Source of the DNA: Acanthaster planci
Lineage: Eukaryota > Echinodermata > Asteroidea > Valvatida > Acanthasteridae
Direction of reading: 5' to 3'
Length of the DNA stretch: 11,746 bases
Assembly (NCBI RefSeq): GCF_001949145.1
Contig: NW_019091446.1
Location: 184,331-196,076, forward strand
The notes below the pieces were generated by a model. It was given only the letters and a program-made list of their open reading frames with translations, did not search any database and was not told the origin of the DNA. Shown piece after piece: positions 8,468 through 11,746 of this stretch. Each line of letters starts with the position of its first letter. Positions within the stretch are counted from its first letter, which is position 1. The position numbers and the translations under genes are program-made.

Positions 8468-8669
8468 CTAAAAGATAACAGAAAACACACCTCTGTGTAA
8501 GCAATTAAACACTCTAATGGAATTATAATCATTACCACTTCAGCAATATGGCACTCCATAAAGAATGTGTATGAATTTAACGGTGAGAATGATTCTAACA
8601 GGTGACGCATGATATGCATCATTTCATGTCACTAAAATGAAATAACTCTTTCCACAGCACTCTGCATAT

Positions 8670-8670
8670 N
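8670..8670. other. Undetermined base (N), likely assembly join
   Basis: A single N directly follows the end of copy 2 and precedes unique intron sequence (AATTTCCAGAC). With 7536, it brackets copy 2, so that copy may be an inserted alternative haplotype. Confidence 0.7.
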
Positions 8671-9198
8671 AATTTCCAGACTAACCAAATAAGTGCCTGC
8701 ATTACCTACATGTAACAAGTTCAGACATTTCTTGGATGGATGTAACACTGATTGTTCAATTTGCCTACAGGTCTTTCTCATTGGACGGCATCTTTGTAGG
8801 AAAATCGGAAAAATTTGTGCATTGTGCAAAATGTTCTAAAATCACATGCGTGCTGATCCAAACATGTTTGAAATACGGTTCATCTGATGCGCGTCACGAA
8901 AATTGAACTAAACAATGCTGATGCACGTGGCAATCTGTAGGAAGTGACGTCATTTGAGAGAGACCTATAAAATGGAAGGCTCCAATACTGATAAGTTGCT
9001 CTGGGATAAACAAGTCAACAATCCATAATGTGTTTTTATCCCCAACACATAGCACCTTTAGGTCTGTGTTTGGGGTGAAAAATGTCATGGCAAACACTGC
9101 AGCAGTTAATAACTTTTAAACAGTAACAGCAGCAATAATACAAAGCCCAAGGCAGGATGAGATTAAAATGGTCCATGTTTGCAAGTAAACCTACTCAC
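8671..9198 (-). other. SMC6 intron part, no recognisable content
   Basis: This is the unique part of the intron between the DNPMSILNQ exon and the first coiled-coil exon. A 67-codon minus-strand frame at 8894-9097 has no domain I know. I see no repeat ends. Confidence 0.55.
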
Positions 9199-9279
9199 CG
9201 AGTACTTGTCTTTGGGATCTTGAGAGTGAAGGAAGTTTCGACTTGTGTCTTGATTCAAGATGGACATGGGATTATCAAT
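9199..9279 (-). CDS. SMC6: SMC6 exon: end of ATPase N-lobe (most upstream exon seen)
   Basis: An 81-bp phase 0-0 exon of 27 codons. It reads IDNPMSILNQDTSRNFLHSQ and then DPKDKYS. The DNP-x-S-x-L-x-Q block is a conserved SMC6 segment where the N-terminal ATPase lobe passes into the coiled coil. The acceptor is CTAG before ATTGAT and the donor is TCG|GTGAGT, a near-consensus site. Joined to the next exon, the protein continues KYS-FFLKATQLEQM, matching the vertebrate order. The exon before it should end with a segment near FNIQ. I searched 9280-11746 on the minus strand and did not find it, so the upstream intron is at least 2.4 kb. Confidence 0.93.
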
Positions 9280-9584
9280 CTAGATCGGTGATTGAACATA
9301 AAAATGCATGAATTATTGACAACAAAAATGTGATGCAGGTCAGGTAGCTGATAACAATAGAAAAAGGAACAAGTTACAGTTATAACTCTCAGAAAGCATC
9401 TTGAATGAACAAACGCTGCTCTAGATTGTAAGCCCCAACTTCAACACAATAATAAAAATAATTTCTATAGCGCCACTCAAAACTGAATTGTCAGTGACGC
9501 TTCATATTAAGAATACTAGTTAAACTACAATAAAAATGAACAAAACATTACAACTACACGTAATATACCATACACATAAAACCG

Positions 9585-10258
9585 CTAACAAAACATCCCA
9601 AATGCGTCATTAAAAAGATAGGTCTTAAGATTGGCTTTAAAATCAGAGAAAAGTGGAATTTGTCTAAATGACACAGGCAAGTCATTCCAGAGCCCAGGGG
9701 CACAGACATTAAACGCTCTATTTCCGGCACTGACTTTCTTTGGGTGTTTCCATTCAAGAATTGGAGCTAAATTAGCTCTAGGTTCTCGTTTAAATTGTTT
9801 AAGTGGGAGACTGAGATAAGCAGGTCCAGTGCCCCGAATGGCTCTTAAACCAAATATTAAAAAAGTTTAAATTTAATCTGCTGCTGAACAGGGAGCCAGT
9901 GTAGACAGTAAAGAATTGGTGAGATATGTTTGTTCTTCTTCATTCCTAATAACAATCTAGTTACCTGATTTTGAAGCTTCTGGAGACGGTTTAACTCATA
10001 CCGGTACAAAGGAAGACCATAATATAATGCGTTGCCAAAATCCAACTGTGAGGTTATAAAGGCATGGACAATGCTAACAAGAAGTTCACTGGGCAAATAT
10101 TTTTTAACAGCAGCGATCTTTCGCAAATAGAAAAAACGTGTGGAGACCACCTGAGAAACGTGCCTATGAAAAGTTAAATTACAATCGAATACAACCCCAA
10201 GGTTGCGGGTAAATTCACCAGGATAGATATTGGTGTTACCGATTTTAACACAGACATC
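9585..10258 (-). pseudogene. Reverse transcriptase, C-terminal piece (frameshifted)
   Basis: It begins in the frame NDVCVKIGNTNIYPGEFTRN, followed by LGVVFDCNLTFHRHVSQVVS. It continues through the thumb-like region (AFITSQLDFGNALYYGLPL, then LHWLPVQQQIKFKLF) and stops at 9857-9859. After a one-base shift near 9860-9866 (T-run), the frame resumes with AIRGTGPAYLSLPLKQFKRE, then RAFNVCAPGLWNDLPVSF, and ends at 9585. The order of motifs is that of the region after the catalytic core in CR1/L2-like elements. One frameshift makes it non-functional. Confidence 0.82.
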
Positions 10259-10263
10259 ATTTA

Positions 10264-10431
10264 GAGAATAAAATTAGGGAGAAGATCTTTAAGCAGTTGA
10301 CAAGGAATGGGATCCAACCAGGATGTTTTAACAAGCACGGATCTAATAATTCTTTCCAGTTCTGAGGCTGAAGTAAGTCAAAAATCAGACAAAAGAGACT
10401 TAGATATCGGAATACTTTGAGATGGTTCAAC
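10264..10431 (-). pseudogene. Reverse transcriptase, N-terminal piece (broken)
   Basis: This frame reads VEPSQSIPISKSLLSDF, an in-frame TGA (10378-10380), then LTSASELERIIRSVLVKTS and WLDPIPCQLLKDLLPNFIL, and stops at 10261-10263. The LDPIP-x-x-LLK motif marks the start of the reverse-transcriptase domain in CR1/L2/jockey-group elements. It is out of frame with the piece below it and joins it just where the frame changes. It is a dead fragment. Confidence 0.72.
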
Positions 10432-10499
10432 ATGTAAGTTAAATTGTTCAAGATGTTCAGTATAACTTCTATTTTACAGGATGTAGGCCTACTCCTAAC

Positions 10500-11180
10500 A
10501 ACACAAATGTCAGTTTACACATTAGCAGTTATAGGATTAGTTTTGCCTTTATTGTCATTGAGGGAATAAACTGAGTACATCACATCGCCACTCGCACGAC
10601 ACCGATCCCAACTAACCCACGCGGAGCATACCAGTACATGCAGAATAGACACACAGCATCTCAGGCTGAATCACGGTAGCCTTCAGGCAAGTAGATTTTC
10701 CAAGCTACTTGCCCGATGGACAAGTAGTGAAAAAAATTGACATTGAGGCCTGACCTCAGGACAATTTACATAGATTTATTCAGAAAGTCAAAGACACAAT
10801 AACTATTGGTAATACCGGTACATACAACTTAAAATGAGTCATATTCAGTATACCACATGAGAGCTACTTCACATGAACAGTCTTTCCAAGGAATCCTTTA
10901 AGGAGGCTGGCGGTGGAGGATCCCCCAGACACACAGTACTCTGTCTAAATGGTCCCGCAAGGCCGGCCGTTTCCCTAGCAGTTTAAGGGCCCGTGCCCCG
11001 CTGGTATCTTCACAGGTCCGCTAACCTCTGGGTGATGAGAAGACATTGGTACTGAGTGTCTGGTCAATTCTTTACATCCCACCCTCCAAGACTGACAGGA
11101 TCCCAAGTTATGCTTCTAAGTGATGTAATGATCATTATACCACAAAAGTTATAATAATGGAAATAAAAATAAAAACAAAA
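10500..11180. other. Intron region between two retroelement pieces
   Basis: No gene is seen. A 9-bp inverted repeat GGCAAGTAG (10686-10694) and CTACTTGCC (10705-10713) could form a small stem. Read on the minus strand, about 10900-11050 is unusually GC-rich for this window, with CCGGCC and GGGCCC. It is followed by AATAAA near 10778-10783, which looks like a 3' untranslated end of some transcribed element. I cannot assign it. Confidence 0.4.
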
Positions 11181-11190
11181 GGAGCGTAAG

Positions 11191-11403
11191 TTAAAAAAGA
11201 TGAGTCTTCAGACGAGTTTTACAACAAATGACAGAGGGGGACATAAAGAAGCAACCTGTTCCTTTCTATTGATGCAGTAGAAAAGAATGATCTATCTCCA
11301 AAGGAAGACACAATCCAACCCACTACTCGAGGATGTTGCAGCAACCCAAGAGACTTTGAACGTAAGGTGTGAGAAGGAACATGTGGAGTCAGGAGCTCAT
11401 TAC
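11191..11403 (-). pseudogene. Second decayed reverse-transcriptase C-terminal tail
   Basis: The minus strand reads NELLTPHVPSHTLRSKSLGL, LQHPRVV, then SSFGDRSFFSTASIERNRL and, after a frame change, KTRLKTHLF with a stop at 11191-11193. The blocks match the end of CR1/L2-like reverse transcriptases (TLRSSS..LL, GDRSF, FKTRLKTHLF), with small deletions between them; the usual LWN-LP part is damaged. A/T-rich simple sequence follows at 11156-11178. Similarity stops abruptly at about 11403, inside a palindrome. Confidence 0.62.
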
Positions 11404-11424
11404 TGTACTCAATACAGTAATGAG
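11396..11424. repeat. Perfect 12-bp hairpin
   Basis: CTCATTACTGTA (11396-11407) and TACAGTAATGAG (11413-11424) are exact reverse complements with loop CTCAA. It lies at the point where the reverse-transcriptase similarity ends. It may be a local inverted duplication made at the truncation or a remnant end of another element. Confidence 0.8.
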
Positions 11425-11746
11425 TAACCACTGTGACTGTGACGAGGTCGTGAAAGTATGCAATATCACCGTGCCCACAAGTGGGATCATTTTTGGTATA
11501 GTGTTGTGTCGAATTGAGTGGAGAGACACCACATGGTATCTGCAACTGTGAAGGGCGCCATCTTGTGACTTTGCAGATGGTGTATAGGTACATGCGAATT
11601 TCTCGCTTGTTAGATACTCGCACTGAGTTGACCGTGGGGGACTGTCACGAAGTGAGATTAATTTGCTCAAGAGAAATAACTCTTGAGTCTATTTACGCAT
11701 GGGAGCCAAATATAAGATAACTTGAGTGTGCGTTGACAGAAACAAA
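11404..11746. other. Window end, unassigned intron sequence
   Basis: Open frames exist on both strands but none shows a domain. An 8-bp stem CTCAAGAG/CTCTTGAG (11666-11673 and 11680-11687) is present. No SMC6 exon is visible, so this is taken as the continuing upstream SMC6 intron or intergenic sequence. Confidence 0.4.

Larger units (their letters stand above)
7542..8669. repeat. Tandem block, copy 2 (two SMC6 exons and introns)
   Basis: This block starts six bases after the N at 7536 and ends directly before the N at 8670. It contains the exons at 7617-7754 and 8366-8467. In the first 120 intron bases after the MAWA-type exon I count five substitutions and one 3-base indel against copy 1, about 4 percent, while the 240 exon bases differ once. 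Divergence of this size and pattern is what two alleles of a very heterozygous animal would show. Confidence 0.93.
315..9279 (-). other. SMC6: SMC6 gene body, partial (ten exon copies, eight distinct)
   Basis: This span holds the visible part of the SMC6 gene. SMC6 pairs with SMC5 and the NSE proteins in a nuclear ATPase complex that acts in recombinational DNA repair and replication-fork stability. The assignment rests on motifs recalled from vertebrate SMC6: DNPMSILNQ at the end of the ATPase N-lobe, FFLKATQLEQM at the start of the arm, SAWAQV (MAWA-type) in the arm, and KPKGPIG entering the hinge. Every junction is GT-AG and the phases agree throughout (0,0,0,0,0, then 2, 2, 1). The distinct exons give about 327 residues, close to the roughly 335 between the same landmarks in vertebrate SMC6. 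Both ends of the gene are outside the window, so no start, stop or promoter can be placed. Confidence 0.93.
9448..10480 (-). mobile_element. CR1/L2-like non-LTR retrotransposon, 3' fragment with internal deletion
   Basis: Read on the minus strand, a reverse-transcriptase N-terminal part (10264-10431, with WLDPIPCQLLKDLLP) is followed directly by the post-catalytic part (9866-10258, with RNLGVVFDCNLTF and LHWLPVQQQIKF). Next come the C-terminal tail with NVCAPGLWNDLPVSF and a stop at 9585-9587. The 3' end has GTGGCGCTATAGAAAT and an AT-rich simple-repeat tail at 9448-9466, typical of CR1/L2-like elements. The palm segment with the catalytic aspartates is missing. The upstream boundary is uncertain, somewhere around 10440-10500. 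The element lies in the SMC6 intron on the same strand as the gene. Confidence 0.82.

Noticed and set aside
11219-11623. 134-codon minus-strand frame as a gene
   Set aside because: Only its last third resembles protein, and that part is a retroelement tail; the rest has no recognisable content.
9280-11746. Upstream SMC6 exon expected to end near FNIQ
   Set aside because: I looked for a matching sequence on the minus strand and found none; the region is filled with retroelement pieces.
1-11746. CRISPR array, tRNA, rRNA or bacterial operon
   Set aside because: No regularly spaced repeats, cloverleaf or rRNA-like sequence was found, and the split SMC6 exons show this is animal DNA.

Overview
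This is a piece of an intron-rich animal genome. The main gene lies on the minus strand and is SMC6, the structural-maintenance-of-chromosomes subunit of the SMC5/6 DNA-repair complex. I read ten coding exon copies, representing eight different exons. All have GT-AG boundaries and compatible phases. From upstream to downstream (high to low coordinates) they are 9199-9279, 8366-8467, 7617-7754, 7232-7333, 6461-6598, 4156-4236, 3270-3416, 2559-2647, 1646-1810 and 315-493. Together the eight encode about 327 residues, from the end of the N-terminal ATPase lobe through the first coiled-coil arm to the start of the hinge. The N-terminal Walker A exons lie beyond 11746. The rest of the hinge and the C-terminal half lie below position 1.

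Two of the eight exons occur twice, in two 1.1-kb near-identical blocks (6386-7535 and 7542-8669). Each block ends at a single undetermined base (7536 and 8670). All the exons concerned are phase 0, so a literal reading would repeat 80 residues in frame. The N positions and allele-like divergence (intron differences of a few percent, one synonymous exon change) make two haplotypes stitched together by the assembly the more likely explanation. A real tandem exon duplication is not excluded.

The introns carry decayed mobile DNA. In order they hold: a perfect 29-bp inverted repeat (2338-2402); a 47-bp-arm imperfect hairpin (2944-3051); a possible broken PHD finger (3906-4019); a TTAA-flanked piggyBac-type MITE (4641-4972); and a frameshifted THAP zinc-finger fragment (5163-5400). 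The upstream intron (9280-11746) holds a 3' fragment of a CR1/L2-like non-LTR retrotransposon with an internal deletion of the reverse-transcriptase core, and farther up a second decayed reverse-transcriptase tail.

The organism cannot be named from this window. Animal-type SMC6, THAP and CR1-like sequences, a TTAA MITE and strong apparent allelic divergence fit a highly heterozygous marine invertebrate, such as an echinoderm, hemichordate or amphioxus. I found no complete gene other than this partial SMC6, and no tRNA, rRNA or CRISPR array. The transposon-derived pieces appear to be passengers in SMC6 introns, with no sign that they form a working system.
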